DNA of 64,000 nt, taken from assembly GCF_014650575.1 (NCBI RefSeq), contig NZ_BMVF01000001.1:372001-436000 (forward strand). Direction: 5' to 3'. Under the pieces are notes generated by a model. It did no database searches and had not been told where the DNA came from. It saw only the letters and a program-made list of their open reading frames with translations. Numbering within the stretch: position 1 is the first letter of the stretch; each line of letters begins with the position of its first letter. Shown piece after piece: positions 53,143-62,792 of this stretch. The position numbers and the translations under genes were made by a program. This stretch comes from Streptomyces naganishii JCM 4654. Its GTDB lineage: Bacteria > Actinomycetota > Actinomycetes > Streptomycetales > Streptomycetaceae.

Positions 53143-54044
53143 GCCCGGGTCCAGGCCGCCGCGATGCGGGCCGCCAGCCGTACGTTGCCGCGCACGGCGG
53201 CGAGGTTGGCGCGCAGCGACGCGCCGTCCGTGTGCCGCACAAGGTGGTCGAGCAGGAACGGCGTGACCGCCTGCCCCGTGATCCCCTCGCGCGCGCACGC
53301 CTCCAGCGCCTCAGCGAGCACGCGCGCGTGCAGCTCGGGATCCAGCTGCTCGTCCTCGGGCACGGGATTGGCGACGATCAGCGCCGACTCGGGCGCCCGC
53401 AGCGCGTTCTGCGCGCGCATCACCTCGGCGACCTCCTCGGGTGTGCGCAGCGTCCAGTCGACGGGGTGCCCCGAGTCGGTCAGGTAGAAGCCGGGGAAGC
53501 GGTCCGTGCCGTACCCGGCCACCGCCACCCCGAGCGTCTCCAGCCGCTGCAGGGTCGCCGGCACGTCCAGGATCGACTTGACGCCGGCGCACACCACCGT
53601 GATCCGGGTCCGCGCGAGCAGCCCCAGGTCGGCGGACTCGTCCTGCGTCACCGTCCACTCCCGGTGCACCCCGCCGAGCCCGCCCGTGGCGAAGACCCGG
53701 ATCCCCGCCAGGGCGGCCAGCAGCGCGGTCGCCGACACCGTGGTCGCCCCGCTCGCCCCCGAGGCGACGGCGAGCGGCAGGTCACGGTGACCGAGCTTGC
53801 GTATCCCCTCCTCGTTCGCCACCCGCTCCAGCTGCTGCTTGTCCAGGCCGACGTGCGGATGCCCGTCCAGCACGGCGATCGTCGCGGGTACGGCCCCCTC
53901 CCGCCGTACCGCGTCCTCCAGCTCCAGCGCCACCTGGAGGTTCCGCGGGCGCGGCAGCCCGTGAGCGATGATCGTGGACTCCAGGGCCACCACCGGACGG
54001 CGCGCGGCGAGCGCCTCCCGTACCTCTTCGGACACCACCAGCAC
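53139..54044 (-). CDS. psuG: Pseudouridine-5'-phosphate glycosidase
   Basis: This 301-residue enzyme cleaves the C-C glycosidic bond of pseudouridine 5'-phosphate to uracil and ribose 5-phosphate. Family blocks are VVALESTIIAHGLPRPRN, ATIAVLDGHPHVGL, VFATGGLGGVHR, TVVCAGVKSILDVPATLQRL and TVDWTLRTPEEVA-like DWTLRTPEEVAEVM; it works as a trimer with Mn2+. GTG 54044 is chosen because GGGAGG lies 7 nt upstream and it matches the normal length; the frame remains open to 54170. Confidence 0.95.
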   Translation of the reverse strand: MLVVSEEVREALAARRPVVALESTIIAHGLPRPRNLQVALELEDAVRREGAVPATIAVLDGHPHVGLDKQQLERVANEEGIRKLGHRDLPLAVASGASGATTVSATALLAALAGIRVFATGGLGGVHREWTVTQDESADLGLLARTRITVVCAGVKSILDVPATLQRLETLGVAVAGYGTDRFPGFYLTDSGHPVDWTLRTPEEVAEVMRAQNALRAPESALIVANPVPEDEQLDPELHARVLAEALEACAREGITGQAVTPFLLDHLVRHTDGASLRANLAAVRGNVRLAARIAAAWTRA

Positions 54045-54156
54045 GCGCCGGCCTCCCGTCTGTCGCTCTCCCTGTCGCTCTCCCCTCATCTCTGGCGGGC
54101 CGCGCCCCCGGCCAAACCCTTGCGGCCGATGCCGCGGGGGCACCAGCCGTGAACAC

Positions 54157-54585
54157 ATGACGGACAACACGACACGCCTCGACCACGTCGTCCTGTGGGT
54201 GCGCGATCCCGTTGCCGCGGCAGGCTTCTACGAGGAGTCGGTGGGCCTGGAGCCGCTCAGGGTCGCCGAGTTCACCGCCGGCACGGTGTCCTTCCCCTCC
54301 GTACGCGTCAACGAGGAGACGATCCTCGACCTCCCGCCGCTCGACATGGCCGAACGCACGAACATGCTCCCCGGCGCCGCCGCCGGCGCGGGCCACCCGG
54401 TCAACCACGTCTGCCTGTCCCTGCCCGCCGACGCGTTCGACACGCTGCGCAGCCGCTTGGAGGACGGCGCCGTCCCCGTGTCCGACCTCTCCTACGACTC
54501 CTTCGGCGCCCGCGGCCCGGCCAAGCGCAGCTTCTACTTCCGTGACGCCGACGGCAACATCATCGAGGCCCGGCACTACGACTAG
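54157..54585 (+). CDS. VOC superfamily (glyoxalase-like) protein
   Basis: This 142-residue protein has two beta-alpha-beta-beta-beta modules typical of vicinal oxygen chelate enzymes: RLDHVVLWVRDPVAAAGFY and GHPVNHVCLSLPADAF, ending in FRDADGNIIEARHYD. His in LDHVV, His in NHVCL and Glu in IIEARH are placed as metal ligands. The substrate (glyoxalase, dioxygenase or resistance protein) cannot be told. Convergent with ogt, 12 bp apart. Confidence 0.9.
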   Translation: MTDNTTRLDHVVLWVRDPVAAAGFYEESVGLEPLRVAEFTAGTVSFPSVRVNEETILDLPPLDMAERTNMLPGAAAGAGHPVNHVCLSLPADAFDTLRSRLEDGAVPVSDLSYDSFGARGPAKRSFYFRDADGNIIEARHYD

Positions 54586-54597
54586 CCGGTGGCCGGT

Positions 54598-55233
54598 TCA
54601 GAACAGCGGCTCGGGTAGCACGCCCTCCAGGGCGAGCAGCCTCCGCTTGGTCTCCAGACCGCCGCCGAAGCCGCCGATCCCGCCGTCGCTCTCCACGACC
54701 CGGTGGCACGGCACGACGACCGGCAGCGGGTTGGAGCCCATCGCCACGCCCACCGCCTGGGCCGCACCCGGCTGACCCACCCGGCCGGCGAGGTCCCCGT
54801 AGCCGACGACCGAGCCGTACGGGACACCGGCCGCGAGCTCGCGCAGCACCTGCCGGTTGAAGCCCGATATGAGGGACCAGTCCAGCGGCAGCTCGAAATC
54901 CCGGCGCTCGCCCGCGAAGTACGCCTCCAGTTGGCGTATCGCCTCCGCCAGCAGCGGGGAGCCGGGCTCCTGGACCGGTTCGGCGCCCAGCCGGGACGCC
55001 AGCCGGGCCAGCGCCCGGTCGCGCACCGCGTCGGTGGCGTGGAACACGACGTTGACGAGGCCGTCCTCCGTCGCGGCCAGCATCAGGGGCCCGATGCCGG
55101 TGCCGACCACGGCCCACACCACGCGCTCCCCGCCCGGTGCCTCCCGCTCGCCTTCCACGTGCCGCTCGCCCTCCACGTGCTCTTCACCCCCCACGTCCTG
55201 CCCGCTCCCCTCGTCCCGCTCGTGACTGTCCAT
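54598..55233 (-). CDS. ogt: Methylated-DNA-protein cysteine methyltransferase
   Basis: This 211-residue suicide repair protein transfers the methyl group from O6-methylguanine to its own Cys. The active-site PCHRV block is preceded by a helix-turn-helix region (YGSVVGYGDLAGRVGQPGAA) and followed by GGFGGGLETKRRLLALE. The N-terminal domain (PLMLAATEDGLVNVVFHA) is Ogt-like. The first 40 residues contain repeated HVEGER and are probably disordered. The start, ATG 55233, has a weak ribosome binding site. Confidence 0.94.
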   Translation of the reverse strand: MDSHERDEGSGQDVGGEEHVEGERHVEGEREAPGGERVVWAVVGTGIGPLMLAATEDGLVNVVFHATDAVRDRALARLASRLGAEPVQEPGSPLLAEAIRQLEAYFAGERRDFELPLDWSLISGFNRQVLRELAAGVPYGSVVGYGDLAGRVGQPGAAQAVGVAMGSNPLPVVVPCHRVVESDGGIGGFGGGLETKRRLLALEGVLPEPLF

Positions 55234-55329
55234 GCGACCACGGTACGGGCGACCACTGACAACGCCTCCGACCTGCGAATTCACGGGCGGGGCAGGCGTC
55301 ACCCGGCACCCCCTGCCCATCGTGGCGGC

Positions 55330-56202
55330 TCAGGACGAGCGCAGCGCCGCGCGCACCACGTCCGGCTTTCCGGTGATGATCCCGTCGACGCCCTCGCGGG
55401 CGGCCGCCCGGGCACGGCCGGCGTCGTCCACTGTCCAGGTGAAGACCTTCAGCGGGTTGTCGTGCGGTCCCCGGAAGGCGTGCACGGTCGAGACGTAGTC
55501 GGCGGAGAGCGTGCCGAAGGACGGATTGATCAGGTCCACGAAGCCCGCGTACCGGTGCAGGTCCGCCATGGCCGGACGGCCGAGGAAGGCGGTCCGGACG
55601 CCGGGCTTCAGCTCGTGCACCGTGCGCACGCTGTCGGCGCTGAAGCTCTGCACGATCAGCCGGCCCGCCAGGTGCCGGTGGTCGAGCCACCCGTCGTTGC
55701 CGAGCACCTTGAGGATCTGCCGCTCGATGCCCGGGTACAGCTGGGGGTTCTTGACCTCCAGGAGCAGCTTCTCGTGGTTGTGCTCGACCCGGCGCATGTA
55801 CTGGTCAAGCGTCGGTACGCGCGTACCGGCGTACGCGCGCCCGAACCAGCTGCCCGCGTCCAGGCGCGCGACCTCGGCGGCGGTGAAGTCCTTCACCTTC
55901 CACGGCGCCCGCCCGGGAAAGACCTGCTTCACGTTCGTGGTCCGCGCCAGGCTGTCGTCGTGGAGGACGACGAGCTCGCCGTCCTTGGTGCGCTGCACGT
56001 CGTTCTCCACCCAGGAGAACCCGAGCGCGGCCGCCTTGTCGATCGCGGGCAGCGTGTTCTCGGGGGCGTAGGCGGAGGCGCCGCGGTGGGCGACGACCAG
56101 GGGCTGCGGCGTGACGCCGGCGGCCCGGGCCTCCGAGGTGGGCAGCAGCAGGGTGAGCCCCAGGAAGGCCGCGGTCGTGGCGGCAACTACGCGCGCGTGC
56201 AT
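55330..56202 (-). CDS. Secreted glycerophosphodiester phosphodiesterase
   Basis: This 290-residue exported enzyme has a cleavable signal (VVAATTAAFLGLTLLLPTSE, cleavage near ARAAG). The GDPD domain has the catalytic His/Arg in VAHRGASAYAPENTLPAI, metal-binding VENDVQRTKDGELVVLHDDS and KLLLEVKNPQLYPG. It hydrolyses glycerophosphodiesters to glycerol 3-phosphate and alcohols, helping phosphate or glycerol scavenging. ATG 56202 has GAGGAG 5 nt upstream. It is divergent from the MHYT gene with 286 bp between. Confidence 0.94.
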   Translation of the reverse strand: MHARVVAATTAAFLGLTLLLPTSEARAAGVTPQPLVVAHRGASAYAPENTLPAIDKAAALGFSWVENDVQRTKDGELVVLHDDSLARTTNVKQVFPGRAPWKVKDFTAAEVARLDAGSWFGRAYAGTRVPTLDQYMRRVEHNHEKLLLEVKNPQLYPGIERQILKVLGNDGWLDHRHLAGRLIVQSFSADSVRTVHELKPGVRTAFLGRPAMADLHRYAGFVDLINPSFGTLSADYVSTVHAFRGPHDNPLKVFTWTVDDAGRARAAAREGVDGIITGKPDVVRAALRSS

Positions 56203-56488
56203 GCGTACTCCTCGCGTCGTTCGATCACGTACAGCACCAGACTGACAGCACTGGGTGAGCGACGCGTGGCGGCGGTGTGCGCGCGTCGGTCCCGGACCGA
56301 CGCGTGTCGCCCAAGTCCGCTCACCGATGCCGCACATGTGGGGCAAGGACGTGTTTCTTTGCCGGAAAATCGTTCGACCATTCCGGTGGGAGTCATACTC
56401 TCTGCGTCAGCCTTGACCGCCCCTGCGGTCCTGGGACGGGGGACACACGCGACATTCCGGGACGTAAGAGGGTGAAAGGGCGCCGCGC

Positions 56489-57367
56489 ATGCAGGGCACG
56501 GTCGACGGATTCAGCTACGGGATGGTCACACCGCTGGTGGCCTATCTCATGGCCTGCCTGGGCGGGGCCCTCGGACTGCGCTGCACCACGCGCGCGCTGC
56601 TGGTCGCCCAGTCCTGGCGCCCGGGCTGGCTCGCCCTCGGCTCGGCGGCGATCGGCTCCGGCATCTGGACGATGCACTTCGTCGCCATGATCGGCTTCAC
56701 CATCAAGGGCGCCCCGATCCACTACGACCGGCCGATGACCTACGCGAGTCTCGCCATCGCCGTCGTCATGGTGGGCGTCGGGATCTTCATCGTCGGCTAC
56801 CGGGGCGCCACCGGCTCGGCACTGTTCACCGGGGGCACGATCACCGGCCTGGGCGTCGCCTCCATGCACTACCTGGGTATGGCGGGGATGCGCTTCGACG
56901 GCGAGTTCCAGTACGACATCCTCACCGTCGCGGCCTCCGTGGTCGTCGCCGTCGTCGCGGCGACCACGGCCCTGTGGGCGGCCGGGCAGGTCAGAGGGTT
57001 CGTGTGGAGCGTCGGCGCGAGCCTCGTCATGGGCGTGGCCGTCAGCGGCATGCACTACATGGGCATGGCCGCCCTTACTGTCCACCTCCACGGCGGCACC
57101 GCCGCACCCACCGACGGCGACTCGCCGGCGGCGCTCCTCGCGCCGATGCTGATCGGCCCGCTGGCCTTCCTGCTCCTCGCCGGCGTCGTCGTGATGTTCG
57201 ACCCGCTGATGGTCATGGGCAGGCCGGACTGGACCCCCGTCGACCACAAGCCCGGCGTCCCCGCCCGCGAACTGGTCGCGCACACCGCCCGTCGCCCCGC
57301 CGTACGCGCCCGCCGCACCGGCCGCACCCAGGACCACCCCCGCTCCCGCGCCCCGCAGAACCGCTGA
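56489..57367 (+). CDS. MHYT-domain integral membrane protein
   Basis: This 292-residue protein has seven hydrophobic helices with the three MHYT-type signatures: [22 protein letters not shown] and [15 protein letters not shown] domains are thought to bind copper and sense O2, CO or NO. Unlike proteobacterial members, it carries no GGDEF/EAL domain; the short C-terminal tail is basic. uvrB begins 40 bp downstream on the same strand. Confidence 0.92.
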   Translation: MQGTVDGFSYGMVTPLVAYLMACLGGALGLRCTTRALLVAQSWRPGWLALGSAAIGSGIWTMHFVAMIGFTIKGAPIHYDRPMTYASLAIAVVMVGVGIFIVGYRGATGSALFTGGTITGLGVASMHYLGMAGMRFDGEFQYDILTVAASVVVAVVAATTALWAAGQVRGFVWSVGASLVMGVAVSGMHYMGMAALTVHLHGGTAAPTDGDSPAALLAPMLIGPLAFLLLAGVVVMFDPLMVMGRPDWTPVDHKPGVPARELVAHTARRPAVRARRTGRTQDHPRSRAPQNR

Positions 57368-57407
57368 TCCGTCCCCGTTGTCAGTGGCGGGTCGTACGGT
57401 GGATGGC

Positions 57408-59576
57408 ATGCGGCCCGTCTCACACATCGAACGCACGGTGGCGCCCTTCGAGGTCGTCAGCTCCTACCAGCCCAGCGGCGACCAGCCGCAGGCCATCGCC
57501 GACCTCGCCCGGCGCGTCGAGGCGGGCGAGAAGCACGTCGTCCTGCTCGGCGCCACCGGCACCGGCAAGTCCGCCACCACCGCGTGGATGATCGAGAAGC
57601 TCCAGCGCCCGACCCTGGTGATGGCGCCGAACAAGACACTGGCCGCCCAGCTGGCCAACGAGTTCCGCGAGCTGCTGCCGAACAACGCGGTCGAGTACTT
57701 CGTCTCGTACTACGACTACTACCAGCCCGAGGCCTACGTCCCGCAGTCGGACACGTACATCGAGAAGGACTCCTCGATCAACGAGGAGGTCGAGCGCCTG
57801 CGCCACTCCGCGACCAACTCGCTGCTCACCCGCCGCGACGTCGTCGTGGTCGCCTCCGTCTCTTGCATCTACGGCCTGGGCACCCCGCAGGAGTACGTCG
57901 ACCGCATGGTCGCCCTCCGCGTCGGCGACGAGATCGACCGGGACGACCTGCTGCGCCGCTTCGTCGACATCCAGTACACGCGCAACGACATGGCCTTCAC
58001 CCGCGGCACCTTCCGGGTCCGCGGCGACACCATCGAGATCTTCCCGGTCTACGAGGAGCTGGCCGTACGCATCGAGATGTTCGGCGACGAGATCGAGGCG
58101 CTGTCCACGCTGCACCCGATCACGGGCGAGATCATCAGCGACGACCAGCAGCTCTACGTGTTCCCCGCCTCGCACTACATCGCGGGCCCCGAGCGCATGG
58201 AGCGGGCGGTCAACGGCATCGAGAAGGAGCTCACCGAGCGCCTGGCCGAGCTGGAGAAGCAGGGCAAGCTCCTGGAAGCCCAGCGCCTGCGGATGCGCAC
58301 CACCTACGACATCGAGATGCTCCGCCAGATCGGCACCTGCTCCGGCGTGGAGAACTACTCGATGCACTTCGACGACCGCGCCCCGGGCACCCCGCCCAAC
58401 ACCCTGCTGGACTACTTCCCGGAGGACTTCCTCCTCGTCATCGACGAGTCCCACGTCACCGTCCCGCAGATCGGCGCGATGTACGAGGGCGACGCCTCCC
58501 GCAAGCGCACCCTCGTCGAGCACGGCTTCCGGCTGCCCTCCGCGCTGGACAACCGCCCGCTGAAGTGGGAGGAGTTCCAACAGCGCATCGGGCAGACCGT
58601 GTACCTGTCGGCGACCCCGGGCCAGTACGAGCTCTCCCGCTCCGACGGCCAGGTCGAGCAGATCATCCGCCCCACCGGCCTCGTCGATCCGGAGGTCGTC
58701 GTCAAGCCCACCGAGGGCCAGATCGACGACCTGGTGCACGAGATCCGGACCCGGGTCGAGAAGGACGAGCGCGTCCTGGTCACCACGCTCACCAAGAAGA
58801 TGGCCGAGGACCTCACCGACTACTTCCTCGAACTGGGCATCCAGGTGCGCTACCTGCACAGCGACGTCGACACCCTGCGCCGTGTCGAACTGCTGCGGGA
58901 GCTGCGCTCCGGCGAGTTCGACGTCCTGGTCGGCATCAACCTGCTGCGCGAGGGCCTCGACCTGCCCGAGGTGTCCCTGGTGGCCATCCTCGACGCCGAC
59001 AAGGAGGGCTTCCTGCGCTCGGGCACCTCGCTCATCCAGACCATCGGCCGCGCCGCGCGCAACGTCTCCGGCCAGGTCCACATGTACGCCGACAAGATCA
59101 CCCCGGCGATGGAGAAGGCCATCGAGGAGACCAACCGCCGCCGGGAGAAGCAGATCGCGTACAACACGGCGCACGGCATCGACCCGCAGCCGCTGCGCAA
59201 GAAGATCAACGACATCGTCGCGCAGATCGCCCGCGAGGACGTCGACACCGAGCAGCTGCTCGGCACCGGGTACCGCAAGTCCAAGGACGGCAAGGGCGCG
59301 AAGACCCCGGTGCCCTCGCTCGGCGTCCACACCGTCAAGGACAACGACGCGGCGAAGCCCGCCAAGTCCGCCAAGGGCAAGGCGAAGGCCAAGGCCGCGC
59401 AGGCCGCGCCGACCGACCGGCCGGCGGCCCAGCTCGCCGAGCAGATCGAGGAGATGACCGGGCGGATGCGGGCCGCGGCGGCCGACCTGCAGTTCGAGGT
59501 CGCCGCCCGGCTGCGCGACGAGGTCTCCGAGATGAAGAAGGAACTGCGCCAGATGCGCGAGGCCGGCCTCTCCTGA
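57408..59576 (+). CDS. uvrB: Excinuclease ABC subunit B
   Basis: This 722-residue central protein of nucleotide excision repair is loaded by UvrA and recruits UvrC. Motifs are Walker [16 protein letters not shown], the beta-hairpin [24 protein letters not shown] box [11 protein letters not shown], helicase motifs [13 protein letters not shown] and [29 protein letters not shown], and the C-terminal UVR domain ([20 protein letters not shown]). A Lys/Ala linker ([19 protein letters not shown]) precedes the UVR domain. ATG 57408 gives the standard N-terminus. Confidence 0.97.
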   Translation: MRPVSHIERTVAPFEVVSSYQPSGDQPQAIADLARRVEAGEKHVVLLGATGTGKSATTAWMIEKLQRPTLVMAPNKTLAAQLANEFRELLPNNAVEYFVSYYDYYQPEAYVPQSDTYIEKDSSINEEVERLRHSATNSLLTRRDVVVVASVSCIYGLGTPQEYVDRMVALRVGDEIDRDDLLRRFVDIQYTRNDMAFTRGTFRVRGDTIEIFPVYEELAVRIEMFGDEIEALSTLHPITGEIISDDQQLYVFPASHYIAGPERMERAVNGIEKELTERLAELEKQGKLLEAQRLRMRTTYDIEMLRQIGTCSGVENYSMHFDDRAPGTPPNTLLDYFPEDFLLVIDESHVTVPQIGAMYEGDASRKRTLVEHGFRLPSALDNRPLKWEEFQQRIGQTVYLSATPGQYELSRSDGQVEQIIRPTGLVDPEVVVKPTEGQIDDLVHEIRTRVEKDERVLVTTLTKKMAEDLTDYFLELGIQVRYLHSDVDTLRRVELLRELRSGEFDVLVGINLLREGLDLPEVSLVAILDADKEGFLRSGTSLIQTIGRAARNVSGQVHMYADKITPAMEKAIEETNRRREKQIAYNTAHGIDPQPLRKKINDIVAQIAREDVDTEQLLGTGYRKSKDGKGAKTPVPSLGVHTVKDNDAAKPAKSAKGKAKAKAAQAAPTDRPAAQLAEQIEEMTGRMRAAAADLQFEVAARLRDEVSEMKKELRQMREAGLS

Positions 59577-59588
59577 CGCGGCCCGGGG

Positions 59589-59615
59589 GTGCCCGTCCGC
59601 GGCGGGACCGGGCAC
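59589..59615 (+). terminator. Probable uvrB terminator
   Basis: GTGCCCG (59589-59595) pairs with CGGGCAC (59609-59615), with a further inner TCC/GGA pairing, 12 bp after the uvrB stop. Confidence 0.55.
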
Positions 59616-59749
59616 TCTCATGCGCGCTGTGTTGCAAGACCGACACAAACCGCGGACCGGTGTGCGGCGATGTGAGTGCCCCTGCGTAGGGTTCTTGGCA
59701 ACCGCGGAATCCGCGGCAGCAGGGGAGATGTACGAGAGGGGAATCAGCC

Positions 59750-60328
59750 GTGACCGTCAACTTGACCAAGGGTCAGGCCATCAGTCTGCAGAAGAACGAC
59801 GGGGGCAGCCTGGCCGCGGTCCGCATGGGTCTCGGCTGGCAGGCGGCCCCGCGCCGCGGCCTGTTCGGCTCGCGCACCCGCGAGATCGACCTCGACGCCT
59901 CCGCCGTGCTGTTCGCCGACAAGCAGCCCGTCGACGTGGTGTTCTTCCGCCACCTGGTCAGCGACGACGGCTCCGTGCGCCACACCGGTGACAACCTCGT
60001 CGGCGGCGCGGGCCAGGGCGGCGACGACGAGGCGATCCTCGTGGACCTCCAGCGCGTGCCGGTCCACATCGACCAGATAATCTTCACGGTCAACTCCTTC
60101 ACCGGGCAGACCTTCCAGGAGGTGCAGAACGCGTTCTGCCGCCTGGTCGACGAGACCAACGGCCAGGAACTCGCCCGCTACACCCTCGCCGGCGGTGGCA
60201 ACTACACCGCGCAGATCATGGCGAAGGTGCACCGCGCGGGCGCCGGCTGGACCATGACGGCCATCGGCGTCCCCGCCAACGGCCGCACCTTCCAGGACCT
60301 GATGCCGGCGATGCTGCCGCACCTGTAG
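59750..60328 (+). CDS. terD: TerD family stress/tellurium resistance protein
   Basis: This 192-residue TerD-domain protein has the calcium-binding strands typical of the family: TVNLTKGQAISLQKNDG, REIDLDASAVLF, DNLVGGAGQGGDDEAILVDL and FTVNSFTGQTFQEVQNAFCR. TerD proteins act at the membrane in Ca2+-linked stress and tellurite resistance and in streptomycete development. GTG 59750 has GAGGGG upstream. The neighbours (TerD fusion, TerC) make this a ter-type block. Confidence 0.94.
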   Translation: MTVNLTKGQAISLQKNDGGSLAAVRMGLGWQAAPRRGLFGSRTREIDLDASAVLFADKQPVDVVFFRHLVSDDGSVRHTGDNLVGGAGQGGDDEAILVDLQRVPVHIDQIIFTVNSFTGQTFQEVQNAFCRLVDETNGQELARYTLAGGGNYTAQIMAKVHRAGAGWTMTAIGVPANGRTFQDLMPAMLPHL

Positions 60329-60426
60329 GCCCACAGGTACCAGCCCAGGCACCCGCAGGCAGCCCCGAGAGGGCACGCCGAGCGGCCGCACGACACCACA
60401 CGACGCAGTGACGCAGGGGGAAGGCG

Positions 60427-62529
60427 ATGACGGCCGAGCTGGTGCGCGGGCAGAACCACCCGCTGACCGAGGTCCGCCTCGAAATACGCGTCTCGGCCGG
60501 CACACCGCTCGTGGCCGCGGCCACCCTCGGCGACGAGAACGGCAAGGTGCGCGGCGCCCAGTGGGTGGTCCACCCAGGGGCGCCCGCACGGCCCGGCCTC
60601 GAAGTGCCCCGGCAGGCCGCCGCCGGCCACCGGCTCGCGCTCGACCTCGGCGCGATGCCGGAGGCCGTGCACCGCGTCTCGGTGCTGCTGGCCCTGCCCG
60701 CCTCGGGGCCCGGGCGGTTCGGCGCGGTCGCCGCGCCCTTCGTCGCCGTCACCGGGCTCGACGGCACCGAGCTCGCCGGCTACACCATCATCGGCCTGGA
60801 CGCCGAGACCGCCGTGATCGCCCTCGAGCTCTACCGGCGGCAGGGCGCCTGGAAGGTCCGCGCCGTCGGCCAGGGCTACGCGGGCGGCCTCGCCGAACTC
60901 CTCGCCGACCAGGGCCTGTCCGAGGCGCACCACCTGGCGGCCACCGTGGAGGAAGCGGTGGCCCGGGGCCTGGCCCGCTCGGTGGCGGCCCCGCCGCCGC
61001 GCCCCGCCGACGGCGACCGCGCCAGGCACACCGCCACGCCCGGACCGGAGCAGACCGGCCCCGCGTCCGCCTCCGCCTCCTCCGTCCAGCAGGCCGTGCC
61101 CAACACGGCACCGGCCCAGCCCGGCACTCCCCACCACAACTGGACCAACCGCGCGCCTGGACAACCGGCGCCGCAGCCGCCGTACGCGGACAACGACAGC
61201 CCCCGACCCCCGTACCCGGACGGCTCGCCACGGCCGGCCCCCGCCTCGGACCCCCAGCAACCGGTGCCCGCCACCGGCCCCCAGTCATCGGCGTCCACGC
61301 ACGGCCCCGTCGACTACACCCACCCCCGCAGGCAGAGCACGGCCCCACCAACACCCCCGCCCACCGCACCCCCAGCACCGCCCGGACGGGCCGCGCAGCC
61401 GGTCGCCGGGGACGCGACCGGCTGGTCCATGGACGAGCGGCTCTACAACCAGGTCTGGGGCATGTTCGAGGACCTGGCCCGCACCACGGCCGCCTATCGA
61501 AGCGCCGTGGACTTCGCCGACTCGCGCCGGGACAAGGAACTCGACCAGGCCCTGTCCGACCCGCGCGGCAGGATGGGAGGGCAGGGCGACGCGGCCCGCG
61601 CGGCGGCGCACGCCAGGTACACCGCGCTCGTCGACCAGGCCCGGGCGGCCTTCGACCGCGACCTGGCCCAGCTCACCGCCGAGTCCGAGGTCGTCGAACC
61701 CGCGCTGCCGCCCGCCTTCGCGCGCTGGGACAACCCCGTCTGGCACGGCTACCGGGTGCCGATGGAGATCCCGATGGCGGTCCGCCTCGGCGACCTCCAC
61801 CTGCCCGAGAACCCGTCCCTGCGCATCCCCATGCTGCAGAGGCTCCCGCTGGAGCGCGGTCTGTGGATCGACAGCGGCCGCTCCGCACTGTCCGACGACG
61901 ACGTGTTCGCCGACGAGGGTGAGCTGCGCCGCCTGGCGATGGAGGCGGCCGTGGCACACGCGGCCCGGCTCCTCGCCGTCCACCCGGCCGGCGAGTTCGG
62001 CGTGCACGTCATCGACGCGGCCGGGGCAGCGGCGCGGACGCTTGCCCCGCTGGTGCGCAGCGGGGTGCTCGCCGCACCGCCCGCGGCGGGCGCCGCGGGA
62101 GTCGCGGACGTCCTCGGCCGGCTGACGCAGCGGGTCGACCTCGTGCAGATGGCGGTGCGCGGCGGCGCCCCGGACGCGCTGCCGCCCGGCTTCGACACCT
62201 CCGAGCAGCTCCTCGTCGTCAACGACTTCCCGCACGGTTTCGACGACCGCGCCGTCAACCAGTTGCGCTATCTCGCGGACGAGGGCCCGGCGGTCGGCGT
62301 CCATCTGATGATGGTCGCCGACCGCGAGGACGCCACCGCCTACGGCCCGCTGCTCGACCCGCTGTGGCGTTCGCTCCTGCGCCTCACCCCGGTCCCCGAC
62401 GACCACCTCGCCGACCCCTGGGTCGGGCATGCCTGGACCTACGAACCGGCGCTGGTCCCGGCGGGCAGCCGGGTGCTGGAGCAGGTGCTGGCGCAGGTCG
62501 CCGCAGCCCGACGCGAGTGGAACAGGTGA
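60427..62529 (+). CDS. TerD-domain protein fused to a degenerate FtsK-like region
   Basis: This 700-residue protein has an N-terminal TerD-like domain (residues about 1-185: LVRGQNHPLTEVRLEIRVSA, YTIIGLDAETAVIALELYRR), a Pro-rich linker of about 140 residues, a helical region (LYNQVWGMFEDLARTTAAYR) and a C-terminal domain resembling the second half of FtsK/HerA ATPases (LRIPMLQRLPLERGLWIDSG, QLLVVNDFPHGFDDRAVNQL, HLMMVADREDATAYG). The Walker A loop is not visible, so nucleotide hydrolysis is doubtful. Ter systems are known to fuse TerD with such domains. ATG 60427 follows GGGGGAAGG. Confidence 0.85.
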   Translation: MTAELVRGQNHPLTEVRLEIRVSAGTPLVAAATLGDENGKVRGAQWVVHPGAPARPGLEVPRQAAAGHRLALDLGAMPEAVHRVSVLLALPASGPGRFGAVAAPFVAVTGLDGTELAGYTIIGLDAETAVIALELYRRQGAWKVRAVGQGYAGGLAELLADQGLSEAHHLAATVEEAVARGLARSVAAPPPRPADGDRARHTATPGPEQTGPASASASSVQQAVPNTAPAQPGTPHHNWTNRAPGQPAPQPPYADNDSPRPPYPDGSPRPAPASDPQQPVPATGPQSSASTHGPVDYTHPRRQSTAPPTPPPTAPPAPPGRAAQPVAGDATGWSMDERLYNQVWGMFEDLARTTAAYRSAVDFADSRRDKELDQALSDPRGRMGGQGDAARAAAHARYTALVDQARAAFDRDLAQLTAESEVVEPALPPAFARWDNPVWHGYRVPMEIPMAVRLGDLHLPENPSLRIPMLQRLPLERGLWIDSGRSALSDDDVFADEGELRRLAMEAAVAHAARLLAVHPAGEFGVHVIDAAGAAARTLAPLVRSGVLAAPPAAGAAGVADVLGRLTQRVDLVQMAVRGGAPDALPPGFDTSEQLLVVNDFPHGFDDRAVNQLRYLADEGPAVGVHLMMVADREDATAYGPLLDPLWRSLLRLTPVPDDHLADPWVGHAWTYEPALVPAGSRVLEQVLAQVAAARREWNR

Positions 62530-62604
62530 GGGCTGGGCGCGGACTGTACCAAGAGAAAGTAAAGGTCTCTGACCTGGCGTTTTGATCTTTTCTTTGCCAG
62601 ATGC

Positions 62605-62634
62605 TTTACCTTTCCTTGGTGTTTCGGGTACTGT
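62605..62634 (+). promoter_or_regulatory. Possible terC promoter
   Basis: TTTACC (62605-62610) and TACTGT (62629-62634) are 18 bp apart in a locally AT-rich stretch (62545-62640) that stands out from the GC-rich background. The RNA would begin at the 5' end of the riboswitch. Confidence 0.45.
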
Positions 62635-62642
62635 TTTCCCCA

Positions 62643-62739
62643 CGGAGGGGAGTACTCCCGTCTGCTGCGGCGTACCCGTCAATACGGATCAGGCCAGATC
62701 CCGGGGCGCCGGCCCGTCACAGGGTGGAAGAGACCTCCG
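62643..62739 (+). promoter_or_regulatory. yybP-ykoY (Mn2+) riboswitch upstream of terC
   Basis: Conserved features of this class are readable in order: P1 5' strand CGGAGG (62643-62648) running into GGGGAGTA, the CCGTCAATACGG hairpin, a GC-rich arm, and the closing GAAGAGACCTCCG whose CCTCCG (62734-62739) completes P1. The class binds Mn2+ and controls TerC/MntP-type exporters. The sequence CCTCCGGCAG (62734-62743) is also perfectly complementary to CTGCCGGAGG (62779-62788), which contains the terC ribosome binding site, giving two exclusive pairings. Confidence 0.8.
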
Positions 62740-62792
62740 GCAGCGATGACGCTGACACCTTTGCCGTGACTGACGTACCTGCCGGAGGCGCA

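Noticed and set aside
57420..59648. A 742-codon open frame antisense to uvrB
   Set aside because: Same cause as above: it mirrors uvrB codon use and shows no recognisable domain.
62601..62792. Upstream extension of TerC
   Set aside because: It would translate the riboswitch; the family N-terminus and ribosome binding site place the start at 62793.
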